From Lingula anatina (taxonomy: Eukaryota; Brachiopoda; Lingulata; Lingulida; Lingulidae), in contig NW_019775387.1 in assembly GCF_001039355.2 (NCBI RefSeq), positions 64,162-128,161 on the forward strand: a stretch of 64,000 bases of DNA, written 5' to 3'. Below are positions 12,900 through 23,927 of this stretch, piece after piece; positions within the stretch are counted from its first letter, which is position 1, and every line of letters begins with the position of its first letter. A model generated the notes under the pieces. The model saw only the letters and a program-made list of their open reading frames with translations. It was not told the DNA's origin and did not search any database. Made by a program: the position numbers and the translations under genes.

Positions 12900-13612
12900 C
12901 ACCCCATTTCCATAGATTAGATCGACCTACTTTAGATCGACCTAACTCCCTGGGGGTTCACGCTAAATAGCTGTCAGCCGGGCGGACACGAAAGTTAATT
13001 ACCCTCTTACAGCTTGTAGTAGGCGGGACGGACATTTAAGTCGGATTATCTGAAAATAATCTAGTGAGACTCCCCGCGGGGATAGATCGATCTAAAATCT
13101 ATGGGAATAGAGCCTTAGCCTGCAGTCACCAACAAACTCCATATAAACACTACCCTGTGATATATCTACGAAACCTTCTCGGCGTATACGGTACCTACTG
13201 TATGCTCAATAGTGCTTAGCCTTATTAACGGTCGCCTTGTGCTTGACAGATGCACTTTGTTCATTACTCGACGAAGTATGCCGATTTCAACGCGGCGAAA
13301 AATAAATCTGACGGTCTGGCTGTTTTAGGACTTCTTTCAGTGAGTATGGATTTCTTTCAGGATGCAGTGTTTCGCGAAAAATTAAAGTGGAATACAAGGC
13401 TCTATTCCCATAGATTTTAGATCGATCTATCCCCGCGGGGAGTCTCACTAGATTACTTTCAGATAATCTGACTTAAATGTCCGTCCCGCCTACTACAAGC
13501 TGTAAGGGGGTAATTAACTTTCGTGTCCGCCCGGGTGACAGCTATTTAGCGTGAACCCCCAGGGAGTTAGGTCGACCTAAAGTAGGTCGATCTAATCTAT
13601 ATAAATGGGGTG
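12900..13612. mobile_element. Inverted pair of about 217-bp elements flanking a CA exon
   Basis: The left arm 12900-13116 and right arm 13396-13612 are reverse complements with few mismatches. Each arm itself ends in inverted CCATAGATT...AGATCGA motifs, so each looks like a complete MITE. The 279 bases between them are ordinary anhydrase intron plus exon 5 (13250-13339). The intact gene has neither arm at the matching place. RNA or single-stranded DNA from this segment could fold into a long hairpin with the exon in the loop. Confidence 0.85.
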
Positions 13613-13613
13613 C

Positions 13614-14110
13614 GAGTCTCTGGGTACCTAATTTCAATAAAATCCGACCCCCTCTTCTCTCTAGACGTACGTTTGCAAATAAACGCCGAAATAAGCCTTA
13701 CAGTATTTCATTTTAGTTTTTTAATACAGTTAGTTTTCCTGGTTTCAGCTCTGTCCATGATCCGCGTAGCCACTTTTAAATAATCGTTTAAAAATAGTCC
13801 AAGCGCTACTAAGAAGATATGTTTTACATGATCAGAATGCACGAAAGTCCAGGATAATGTGTTCCATTTTTTTTGTATCGTTAAGTGCTTTATTTGCGAG
13901 GTAAACATGTCGTACCCATGCAAAGGCATTACACGCTGCATTGTAATACATAGGCCAATGTCAGAGAGTTCAGGCAATGACGTCACGACTGGATAATTAC
14001 CCCCAAAAAATTAGGCTTACGCTTACCTTACAGTGGGTAAAACGTGATGGGCTGATCTAGAGAGAAGAGGGAGGTTGGATTTTATTGAATTTAGGTCCCC
14101 CAGAGACTAC
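13614..14110. mobile_element. TIR element with about 50-bp inverted ends
   Basis: AGTCTCTGGG, CAATAAAATCC and CCTCTTCTCTCTAGA at 13616-13668 recur inverted at about 14055-14108. The interior (about 390 bases) has no recognisable coding sequence. The whole is absent from the corresponding intron of the intact anhydrase (30609-30660). Confidence 0.7.
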
Positions 14111-14135
14111 TATTCCCCTTTAAGTCATTTGGTTA

Positions 14136-14350
14136 TACCCCCTTTACACTGGACGGCGTCCTTTCTGCGTCCTCTCTGCGACCATGAAATTTGGCATCGC
14201 TGTGGTCTTAATAAGGAAGCACGAGCACTGATCAGAATGAATGCTCAATGATCGGCCAGTTGTCGGCACGTAAAATATTATAATTTTTAACTCTCAAATG
14301 GGGCCGTGCTGCTGGACGCAGAAAGGACGCCGTCCAGTGTAAAGGGACCC
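14136..14350. mobile_element. MITE with TTA target duplication, PIF/Harbinger-like (copy A)
   Basis: Inverted ends of about 32 bases (CCCTTTACACTGGACGGCGT and its complement) are flanked by TTA on both sides (14133-14135, 14351-14353). The intact anhydrase intron near 30665 shows the empty site with a single TTA. A 3-bp TTA/TWA duplication is the PIF/Harbinger hallmark. No transposase is encoded. Confidence 0.88.
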
Positions 14351-15069
14351 TTATTGAAATAAACGTGTGCATTAAACAAAAATCCAGTTGATATGTAAGA
14401 CGTCTACTTTACCAGGGTTTTCATTCTCAACAGTACAAATACGATTGGCGCTGCAGTTAAAATAATTACCAGTATAAGTTATGGAGTAGCCAGCTAAACT
14501 ATAGGTATTCATTTTTGCTACTATTGCAGTAGTTGAGATTGCAAGTGTGATTGCGCCAGTTATGATTGCAGGTGCAGTCTGAGGACAACACGAACCTAAA
14601 ACATATTTTGGACATTCAAACATCACTGAATCAGGTGTGCAGAGTATTAATGTTTTTTATCGTAACTTACTTATTCAATTTTGAACAAATGCAATTATAC
14701 AAAGATCGAGGCAAATATATATTTACTTGCTCATATGCACCAGCATCTGGTGTCATTTGGACAACTGGGTAAAAGATAATAATAATAATAATAATAATGC
14801 TAGATGGCAAGTTATGCAAATACGTAAGCCGTTATATTAGAAAATGGCCGAGGTGGCAGTTACATCAACTGATCCTCAGCTCCACCCCGACCATGCAGGC
14901 CTGTATTGAGGTAAATCGGGAAAACGCTCTGGGCACGGTATACTGGTAATTTGATGGTGATAACATTGACAGGTAAGTGGCACATTGTGAGTGGCTGAGG
15001 CAGCGGTGCTCGACAACTTTTACTTTTGTCTATACGTCACACCGCTTCATCTGTTACATAACACGAACC

Positions 15070-15097
15070 ACATACGTCATTCTTATCAGATTATAAA
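15070..15097 (+). promoter_or_regulatory. Probable core promoter of protease A2
   Basis: TATAAA at 15092-15097 with the CRE-like TACGTCA upstream, matching block 1 almost base for base. The promoter therefore looks intact although the gene lost its catalytic exon. Confidence 0.5.
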
Positions 15098-15431
15098 GAC
15101 AGTCACCAGGACATAAAAAGCCTCACCAAGAACCTGTGGCCACTAGAGGATACACAGCTGAAAGGAGAAAGAACAAAAATCTCAAGCTCGAACACAACGA
15201 TAGAAACTTCTGTACACCAAAGGTAACTGTGCGGTGTTTACCTTCAACCGGTGTCCATTACTGACGGTAAGTAATCATTGCCACCTTGTGCTTTGATGAT
15301 ATTTCTCTCAGATATAGTATATCAAACCATGGAAGCATAACTGTCAGTTATTCTTCCCTGTTCAAGTTAAAACAGATCTTCCTTTGTTAAAACAAGTGCA
15401 AAGTGAGCGACTGGTATTACATTCTAACTTA

Positions 15432-15654
15432 TACCCCCTTTACACTGGAGGGCGTTCTTTCTGCGTCCTTTCTGCGACCATGAAATTTGGCTTAGCTGTG
15501 GTCTTAATAAGGAGGCACGAGCATTGATTTTGTATCAGAATGAATGCTCAATGATCGGCCAGTTGTCTTCACAAAAAGTATTATAATTTTTTAACTCTCA
15601 AATGGGTCCGTACTGCTGGACGCAGAAAGGACGCCGTCCAGTGTAAAGGGGCCT
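15432..15654. mobile_element. MITE with TTA target duplication, PIF/Harbinger-like (copy B)
   Basis: Same family as 14136-14350, with matching inverted ends. It is flanked by TTA at 15429-15431 and 15655-15657. Block 1 shows the unoccupied site (CTAACTTACTGAAC, near 6298). It sits in the 5' region of protease A2, between promoter and start codon exon, most likely within an intron of the leader. Confidence 0.9.
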
Positions 15655-15916
15655 TTACTGAACAAACATAAATATACATACGGGTACAGTTCTTTTTACT
15701 TTTTGGTATTCTATCTGTAGATAGAATTTGAGTAGTCACTGCCACTGATGCAGGCATGTTTTATTTTTCACAAAACAAAAGAAAGAGAAACTGAATTGAT
15801 AAGAATGCTGAATCGTTTTTTTTTTATTTATTTTATTTTATTTTTTTTGTGGAAGTGAAAATAAAGCTGAATCGGTTTTCGTATGTTTTTTCAAGGTCTT
15901 CAAACCACAGAAAAAT

Positions 15917-18444
15917 ATGAAGACCTCTTTCGCTATATTGGCAGCACTGGCCGTGGTCGCTGTCGTTTACGGTGCAAAAAATAAAGCTGGAGATAAACCA
16001 TCACCTGCAGTAGCACCCTCTGTACCAGAAAAAGATGAAAAAAAGATTCCTTTTAAAACTTCTGAAGAAGATGATGGACAAGAAAAAGATCCAAAAGAAT
16101 CAGGGAAATTAGAGGGAGATGAAAAGAAACAAGGTGGTCTCCAATTAGACAAAGGTCTGTCCGATGACGAGAGAGACCACTTGATACGCAAGGAATTGTC
16201 TAAGCAAGGCAAGCTAGTGGTGGATGAGCGAAGTGGAAAAGGTAACACACAGTATTTTCACGCTTTCAAAGATGACTTTACCGTATCATTAAGTGCAATT
16301 AAAACATACTTATTGACTTGGTCGTTATGAACAGGAAAGTTATTTTAGTAAATGTGTAATATAGCTCTCACGATATTATGTCTGCGCCATGACTTGTCGG
16401 TGATATTGCTACTTGGTTATGATTCAGTTAAAACCATTAAAAGCCACATATACAAAAGTAATGGCGATAAACCCGTAACCACGTCATTATTTCAGTCCGT
16501 CTTGTGAAAGCCGGAGCACAAGGGGAGGGAGTTCCAAAGTCATACATCGTCACGCTTAAGGAAAACGTTTCGAATAAGGGAGGTAAGTTTCCAGTGCTGA
16601 TTAAAAAATCATGATAGCATTAGATATAAAATCATTAATGGTTATAATACGTTGACTTATGTGCGAAGTGAATAGTCTTCCCAATTCAAGGTCAGTTTGT
16701 ATAATGGATAAAATAAATACTATTAAGAAATTAAAGCGTGGTTTTCTTATCCATGGTCAACGCTTTAATTTTATACCGTGTGATCGTTCTCTAAAATTAT
16801 CAACCAATCACATCTTATCACTAATTTTTGCCAAGACGTCACGCAGCTTTAATTTGCAGCCTTTTGCGCAATTTTATAAAAGTAAGATGTCGTTTTTTGT
16901 AGCGTACGACCAGAGGGTGGAAACGTATTACCTTTATGACTAAACCGTCATTTCTCGATATTGGTTTGTGACCTTCATGGTCAATTAGGGCTTGTCTTCT
17001 GCGCCACGCATGAACAGCAGTAAGTCGATCCACCACACCTGGGTCTTTTTGTCTTTGACAAATGTTAAGTCGTCAAGGAAGATATTATTCAAGACCTCGG
17101 ACTAACATATACTAAGACTCCCTGTGGCTTCTTCAGTAACGTTCCTACAATTCACGATTTTTCTTTCTGTGCGTACATACCCTGAAAATGGTTAGCCGAT
17201 CTAATGAGAACTATGTCACTTTCTCACCCCTCTCTAAGATAACCCCTGGTACGGCTGCAATTCCACGAACATTTCTTAAAAGTCACTAATTAGCACATGC
17301 AAGTCGTGTCGATTCTGTTGATAAGCATACCGGCAGGTATGATTATATGAACGGTAGCTAGTAATTAGACATGCGCTAGAACTTGCTTGTCAGTTTAACA
17401 CAAAGCAGCTTATATAATTACCAGCTGAGATGACCAGGCAAGCCCCTACCCATCGGGGGCACAGACTGATTTCTCACCAGATATTCACAGATATGTCTCT
17501 GGCAAAGGTCACGGTTATTCTCTCTACGCCTCAGCGCAAATGTCCACATAATGATAACTGCAGCCCTGGTAGAGGTTGCAAGCCCCAATCATCGTATACG
17601 TGAGAAAGTTTATGGCACATCCTCCCTGTATTTTTCTCAAGAAAGAATTATCGATGCGCTTTTTCTTCCTGGGCAATGATTTCATTCGTTTTTTCTAAAA
17701 CTTTTTTTGGCATTGGGGGCTTGAGAAAAATTTATTTGCATTTAGATGCCTATCTTGCGCTTATTCGTATAACTGGCATGATGGTTAACTTCAGTCGCCT
17801 GAGATACCCTTCATTCTGGGATTGAATAGGTTTAAAATGGCGGCTCAAAATGGAAGGACTTCCGGTAGATTTTAATGATATGTATTTGAATAAAAACAAA
17901 AAATGTGCTACCATGTCGTTTTTTATTGATGCACAGCGGGGGGAAATACTCACAACATGTTCATCGTACGTATGGATGTAAAATATTTCAATTTTTAATA
18001 TAGTAACTTCAGGTCTTCTTAATACAGTTGTTTAACTTTGCAATTACTTTGCATCTTCCAGTAAAACAGATGTTAAAAAGGAGTGGTTTGAGAGGCAACT
18101 CCAAGCGGGTGAAATTCAGCTCCAAAACGAACTTTGTTCTAATTGACGATGTCGAAGAAGAGTAAGTGGCAGTAAATGATACGCGGGTAGCTAAACCTCT
18201 GACATGAGATGAGATAACTTATATTATATCTTTTAAAAACAGAGTACATTGTATCTATTATAGATTTTACTGAGGTGTGTGTGTGTATGTGTGTGTGTGC
18301 CGCGCGTGTGTTCAATGTAAGCTAATTTGATTATTTGTATACATTACAGACCATTGGATTCCCTAAGAGACAAAGTGGCAATGATGTTACACGGGTAGCC
18401 AAACCTCTGACATGAGATCGCTTATAGTATATTCTTTGAAAAAC

Positions 18445-18481
<37 letters not shown>

Positions 18482-18631
18482 TTAATGTTAACTATTTTGA
18501 TTATTTGTGTACATTACAGAGAATTGGATTCCCTAAGAGACTATACCGATTTAATCAAGGAAATCGAACAAAACAACGTAGTCCATGCTGTTGATGATTG
18601 CGTTACCAGTCAAGTTCAGAGCGCTTTATGG
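15917..18631 (+). pseudogene. Protease A2: propeptide exons intact, catalytic exon missing
   Basis: Exons 1-4 are at 15917-16241, 16496-16582, 18062-18161 and 18520-18631. All are open, with correct splice sites and phases, and encode a signal peptide, the charged linker and the I9 propeptide (208 residues). The exon 5 counterpart is missing. Only a blurred start is visible at about 18757 (CTGG...ACACGCC), where an in-frame TGA comes after three codons. Alignment with block 1 resumes at about 18955. Reading through the exon 4 donor adds two residues and a stop. It is either a pseudogene or a gene for a stand-alone propeptide; isolated I9 domains can inhibit subtilases. An ambiguous base at 18953, close to the resumption point, leaves a mis-assembly possible. 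Confidence 0.8.
18350..18378 (+). pseudogene. Decayed duplicate of protease A2 exon 4 start
   Basis: ACATTACAG is followed by ACCATTGGATTCCCTAAGAGAC, matching the true exon 4 start at 18520, and then diverges. It is flanked by TG-rich tracts on both sides, as in block 1. Confidence 0.6.
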
Positions 18632-19668
18632 GTAAGTTGATTTTTTAGAAAGATCCAAATAAGAAATATAAGAAAATTAGATATTGTGAGTTACTGTGTA
18701 ACGAATTTAGTTGTGAATTCAACCCAAGGTCTTTCAAAAATATCGATCTTGACGAGCTGGTCACTTGAACCACACGCCTTGGAATCGTCCCCAGTGCCTC
18801 ACTTGACCAGCGCATGGGAATCGGTTTCTTGTGAAAGATTTCAGAGACATTGGTACATAACATTATAAGTTTCAGAATTTGATTAAGTTATATATATACC
18901 TTGAGGACTACTAATGGATGACGGAGAACATTTAATCAGTCATAGAACATACNATAGAATAATCTCTTAATTATAGCTTTCTGAACAATAGGCAAGGGAA
19001 TCCGATCAATTTAAGACTCGTGATTCAAATTTTCCGGTTGGCCTGGGGTTGATCTGTCGTATTATCAGCACAATTTAAGGCAAAATAAAGTTTAATCTGA
19101 AATCACAATCGTATTTTCCATTTTGGATATTCATGCAAATATGTGAATATCTAGTGAAAAATCAGTATATGGCCCTGGTGGAGGGTAGTTCGTCATCGAA
19201 ATACTTTGGAGTATCTATCTATCACTAATACCCGAATATTTTACTCGATCCGACTGCAATCTTATAACTGCTTCAAGTGACATTAATTTAACGGAATGGA
19301 AATCGAAAAGTTGTGAAAAAATAGAAAACGCCAAGGAAGTATCCTTATAATTATATCGTTTATCTGTTTTTTTAATTTATTCACTTCTTATTCTTTTGAA
19401 AGTGACAAATCTGCCTACAACATTCACCACTGTTACTTCAATTCAAAGGGTGCAAGGAGAAATAGGAATGACCGTGCGTGGCCATCAAGAAAATGTGATA
19501 TGATACATTACAAAAAGATTTTTAAAAAATACAAAGTTAGAACACCAACAAAGAGAAAGTGACGCAAGTCTGCAGTGGTACACACTCATTTATATAATAG
19601 CATCTGCCATTTCAAACAATTTGTACTAAATCAGCTAGCTATAGAGTTCAAAATAAAGAGGTAAACTA

Positions 19669-20062
19669 GAGAATCAGAGAGGCGATACCGCTTTCGGGTA
19701 TTGTACCAACAACAGGAGTAAGCGCATTCGTATGGAAAACAAAACAAAACAAAACAAAAAGATACACTGCCGCGCCTCCAGTGCTGTGCTGGACAAGCTC
19801 TACAAAATGCAGTAAAGAGTTTTCAGTTTTTTGTTGAAAATTACACTATATGACAAAATCATGGGGAAAAGTAAAAGTTCCAATCCAAATTTTGGACAAG
19901 GGTGCATTGCGACGAGCGCCACACCTAAACCCGTGCACCAACATGCAGGTTCTTGTAGTCTAGGAGAAGACGCAGTAACGGTGACATGGCAGCGGATACG
20001 GCGGACGAGACGGATCGGGACTAAAACCAAGTGTACCGCCAGCGCCTACGCTGATGGTACAA
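19669..20062. mobile_element. 394-bp insertion with 7-bp direct repeats in block 2
   Basis: TAAACTA occurs on both sides (19662-19668 and 20063-20069). Block 1 has the uninterrupted sequence once, near 10950. The insert contains a (CAAAA)n run and an 82-codon open frame of no recognised family. The type of element is not clear; inverted ends are weak. Confidence 0.6.
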
Positions 20063-20144
20063 TAAACTACAGCACTTAACATTTGAATGAAACTAATTAC
20101 AGGTTACGAGAGTGGAATTTTATCTAGCAGTCGAAGATTAACAT

Positions 20145-23100
20145 TCAAGAAGATGATAAACATTCAACATGTAGCAAGCGGTGGTTTTCCCCAGGTGTGG
20201 TTACGGCAAAATACATCAAATAATGATTCACCAATCGTTCAAACGCAGGGGTATTTTCCTGGAAGTAACCCTCTGCAACGAACACCGATCCCAGTGCCGC
20301 AACCGCCCCAGCGACTAAAGGAGACGCCATAGATGTGCCACTCTGAACCGCAGTGGAAGTGTCGGTTTTATTAGTTGCTGAGAGAATACGGTCTCCGGGG
20401 GCATATATGTCTACACAACGGCCATAGTTGGAAAAATCCGCCCTGGAATCAGACGAGGTGGTTGCACCTACTGTAATTGCTTTGGGGGCACTGGATGGGG
20501 AACTGAGACAGGCGTCTTCATTATCGTTTCCTGCAGCGACGACGACAGGGATACCTTCATCAACCAAGGCTGCAACGGCGTCGTTCGACGCAGTGCTGTA
20601 GCCTCCGCCTAAGGACATATTCACCACAGATGTGCGCTTTCTAGCACGCACCTGCTCAAGCACCCAGTACATTCCATTTAGAACGCCCTGGGAAGTACCG
20701 CTTCCGTTGCCATCTAATACCTTCACAGCGATCAGGTGAACTTCTTTAGCAATTCCGTACTTTGAACAACCAACTGTGCCCGCGACATGAGTGCCGTGAC
20801 CATGGTCGTCAATGGCGGCCGTTTCTGAAGTGTCGGGAAAGCCAAGTGTCACTCTCCCTCCTGCAAAACACTCATGACTGGGTCTTATTCCAGTGTCAAT
20901 AATATAGACATCTATTCCACTGCCGTTACCCCAGCTTAGCAGGCGATTGTCATCTCGGATTTTGTCAACTCTGTCCAAGCCCTGAAAAAAAAAGTAACGA
21001 AATATTATATATATTACATAAATTCGAAATAAGCCGAATTTTTGCCGACAAAAGGTCCGGGAAAAGGTCTTTTAGGATATATATGTATATCCTAAAAGTG
21101 CGTATGCGTGGTCCACCAAGATTGTGACCTATTTCACCGTTCACGTGTAGTTATTGCTTAGAAGAGGCAGAGCTTTATACCATGTAAGCCAAAATCAGGC
21201 TGAAAAACGACTCTACATAAAATCGGTGGTTATAATATTATCATTTGTCCATTAATATTATTTGTCTTCAAAAATACTATGGTCATTATTCTGATGATTT
21301 CATATCGGTGGCTTTGGGGTGAAAGTAGGTATTTCGGTTTCTTAATGTTCTTTACTACTTGAGCTTGTATTTAAAAAATCCAACGGAAAATAGATGTGCA
21401 CGAGTACTATATTTATCACTTATGACTATAAATTACACCCATTTCATCGATTTACATATTGAATGATAAACTGAATTTTTGTGAAAATATAAAAAAAAAT
21501 CCCTTTATGTAATATTTATCATGTGCGACACGCATCTATTAGTTAATTTGATATCAATTATAGATTAATTTACAGTTGACATTTTGACTTTTTGGTAATT
21601 AAATGTCATTTATATCAATCGGTATGACGTTCATCATTCCCTATAAGGAAAGTGAAAGGTCAATACGGGGATCCAGAAGGCGAAAAAAGTTACCATGTAG
21701 TCAATCGTGCCTCTGCATGAGCTGTGAATACGTGTATGTGAACAGTGGATGCATCCCAGATATTGATGATTATTGAGAATGAAAATGATGATGTTTTGTA
21801 AATGTTGTAATGATTTAAAATAAAATATTTGATCATATTTTGCACGGTGTCATTGAATATTTACTACTTGTATATCTCAAACATTTTGAAACTGAAAGAG
21901 GCTACAAAACTCACCAGTATTTAAGACTGCTTCCGTGCTAAGGACGGCTAAAATCCTTTCTGAGCCTTTTAAGTTTTGAAAGAGGCATGATGCAGGTGTG
22001 TAAATCGAGGGGAAAGCGCCCAACTTGTAAGAATACGAGAGGTATATTCTGCTTTAAAATGAAACTAAATAAATAAAGTAAAAAGCAAGCTACAGATTTT
22101 TAAACAAAACACACCATCTTTCTTAGTTGTACTCACCCACAGTCCATATAAGTCAAGTACGTTGTATTCATGACAGCTACTAAAATCGTCATTAACTTTC
22201 ACTATAACATCTTGCTCGATTTCTTCAATAATATCTGTGTTCTTTCTTACTTCTTCCACCTCGCTACAAAAGATGGAAAGTGCATTACAAAAATGAAATT
22301 TAACACATGCGTCGTCGTTTTATTTTGGACCTTAGCTGCACTGTCTTTACAGTACAGGATAACTCCTGTTAGGGTGAAAAGAAGCCCTAGCTTGTTCATG
22401 TGATTATACTCCCTAGATTTAGAAGAATTGGCACCACAAACACTGTTTGGGTTTTGCACGTGGACTTACCTTTCTGTAAGCTTCACCATTACTATGTCTG
22501 TTTCACTGTTAAATTTAATGTGGTCGCCTTTGTACCGCGGAATCGTCTCCAGAAACCGTGCAACTAATGAGATAAAAACAGTAAAGCTAGCTGGTAAGCA
22601 AATAAAATAGCGAGGTAATTTTGAAAAAAAAAAGCAAAATTGCATCAGCTTTCACTCGTTTTCTCAATGGGAGCGAGGGTTCTATTTGATGACACCTAGA
22701 AAACAAATCGAACTTATTTGTATCGTACCCAAAATCGCTTTTATAGTTGAAAGACAACGACTGTGTCATTTATCTTCCTTGTCTTCTGATTAAAAAAAGA
22801 CACTAAGCATAAATACTCACATCTCAGACAGATATAGGAAGAGAACAGAATTAAAATACTTCTCTTGTCCCAAGTCATTCTTTACATCGAGTTATTATTA
22901 CTGTTATTATTATTAGCGTACATAGAAATAGGCCCCAATCGACCCCACTGTTAAAATAAAAAATCATACGTTAGAGGTATCAGTACCTTGTTTATCGGTT
23001 AGTCCTTCCTTCAATCGAATAACGTACTGGTTGCGTACCCCATATCCCTTATTTGCCTTTATAAGGCGCGCTAGAATGTAAAATGTACACAGAATCACAG

Positions 23101-23635
23101 CAATCTTCGTGCAGTCTTGCCTTAACTTGCCTTGGCATTGGGGCTCTTTCCCAGTGAAATTATCGTTCTATGCAGATCGATCCAACTCTGCGGGGACTCA
23201 CGTTGAATGCAATCAGTTTAACAGGCGTGTTTATCTGCTATTCTGAGTGCCTTAAGCGATAGTCCTCGCGGAGTTGGATCGGCCGAGGTAGAACGATAGT
23301 TTCATTGGGTTTCGAGTATACTAATATACACAAAAAATGTGACAACGACGCATGTAACTGAACCATTTAAGATTAGTCAGGTGGCTTTGTTTAAAGCCCA
23401 TATCTAATTATACACGAGTAATTCAGTAGAAGGTCCTACCTTTTCCGGTTTCCTTCAACACTTTGATACGTCCTGCTTGTTGCAGTAGACTGCGAGTGTT
23501 AGCCACAATTCGTTTTTTAAATGCTCTTTCACCGTCTTCATGGATTTGCACCTGTTCTTCCTTCAATTGCTTACTGTGAATTCCATTCAAACAGAGAACT
23601 GCAAGCAATGCCACTACACCGTACAGCTGTTTCAT
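20145..23635 (-). CDS. Secreted proteinase K-like subtilase (protease B2)
   Basis: Five exons on the minus strand: 23440-23635, 22987-23070, 22470-22563, 22137-22263, 20145-20981, giving 445 residues. Phases (1,1,2,0) are the same as in protease A, showing common ancestry. Residues 1-21 are a signal peptide, about 66-165 an I9 propeptide (QYVIRL), and 168 onward the S8 domain with Asp196 (YIIDTG), His229 (HGHGTHVAG), oxyanion Asn319 and Ser384 (SGTSMAS). It lacks the long Lys/Glu linker of protease A. After the nucleophile the motif reads SGTSMASPLVAG, with Leu where most family members, including A1, have His. The C-termini of A1 and B2 share LH(M/V)ECL. It should be an active secreted endopeptidase; substrate unknown. 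An acceptor-like TTTTTAG just before the start suggests an upstream untranslated exon. Confidence 0.9.
23150..23309. mobile_element. MITE with about 48-bp inverted ends in protease B2 intron 1
   Basis: CCCAGTGAAATTATCGTTCTA at the left and the complement of CCCAATGAAACTATCGTTCT at the right continue as imperfect inverted repeats through the GATCCAACTC(T/C)GCG segment. TTT flanks both sides. Its ends are unrelated to the other MITEs in the window. No coding capacity. Confidence 0.8.
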
Positions 23636-23760
23636 TCTTGATGAAGAGACACACGGATGAAGTTAAATCTAAAAATAACACAAAAACATTCAACAGTTTG
23701 GAAGGGGGTTTTCAGGCACTAAGGTGTTACCCATAAAGTGCAGTATAAAGTGTGCAGTTA

Positions 23761-23927
23761 CAGGCCCGTAGCCAGGGGGGGTTCGGGGGGTTCGAAAGAA
23801 CCGCGCTTTTTGCTGGGAAAAGGTCCACTCTGGGTACAATTTGATCTATGTACTTGAGGATTTTATGGTAAAAGGTCCACTTTTTCAGAAAACGACCCCC
23901 CCTCTAAAATTGCTGGCTACGGGCCTG
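23761..23927. mobile_element. MITE, CAGGCCCGTAGCCA family (copy 1)
   Basis: Starts CAGGCCCGTAGCCAG and ends with its complement. The direct repeat AGTTA lies at 23756-23760 and 23928-23932. The body, with two AAAAGGTCCACT repeats, matches the element at 57770-57927. It lies just upstream of protease B2 exon 1. Confidence 0.9.

Larger units (their letters stand above)
11631..14800 (+). pseudogene. Carbonic anhydrase fragment (CA1), three exons, transposon-filled
   Basis: Exons matching exons 4, 5 and 6 of the intact gene at 26044 survive at 12710-12858, 13250-13339 and 14572-14634. The Zn-site HMHWG and HFVHY motifs are still readable. Exons 1-3 and 7-8 are absent. Exon 6 has lost 4 net bases (63 against 67), which breaks the phase into any next exon. 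Introns 4 and 5 carry an inverted pair of MITEs (12900-13116 and 13396-13612), another TIR element (about 13614-14110) and a TTA-flanked MITE (14136-14350), none of them in the intact copy. The 3' break falls in a (TAA)n tract at about 14774-14799, after which the sequence resumes at the equivalent of about 32005. Confidence 0.9.
5785..14875. repeat. Tandem block 1: protease A (intact), protease B scrap, CA fragment
   Basis: Boundaries are approximate. The left edge (ACCATGCAGGCCT near 5790) recurs at about 14890. The right edge (GTAAGCCGTTATATTA near 14825) recurs just past the intact anhydrase at about 32029. Exons, introns and promoter regions align with block 2 in the same order and orientation, interrupted by block-specific deletions and transposon insertions. 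Confidence 0.75.

Noticed and set aside
19831-20079. 82-codon frame in the 394-bp insertion
   Set aside because: No recognised motif, no splice context, and it lies in a block-specific insertion.
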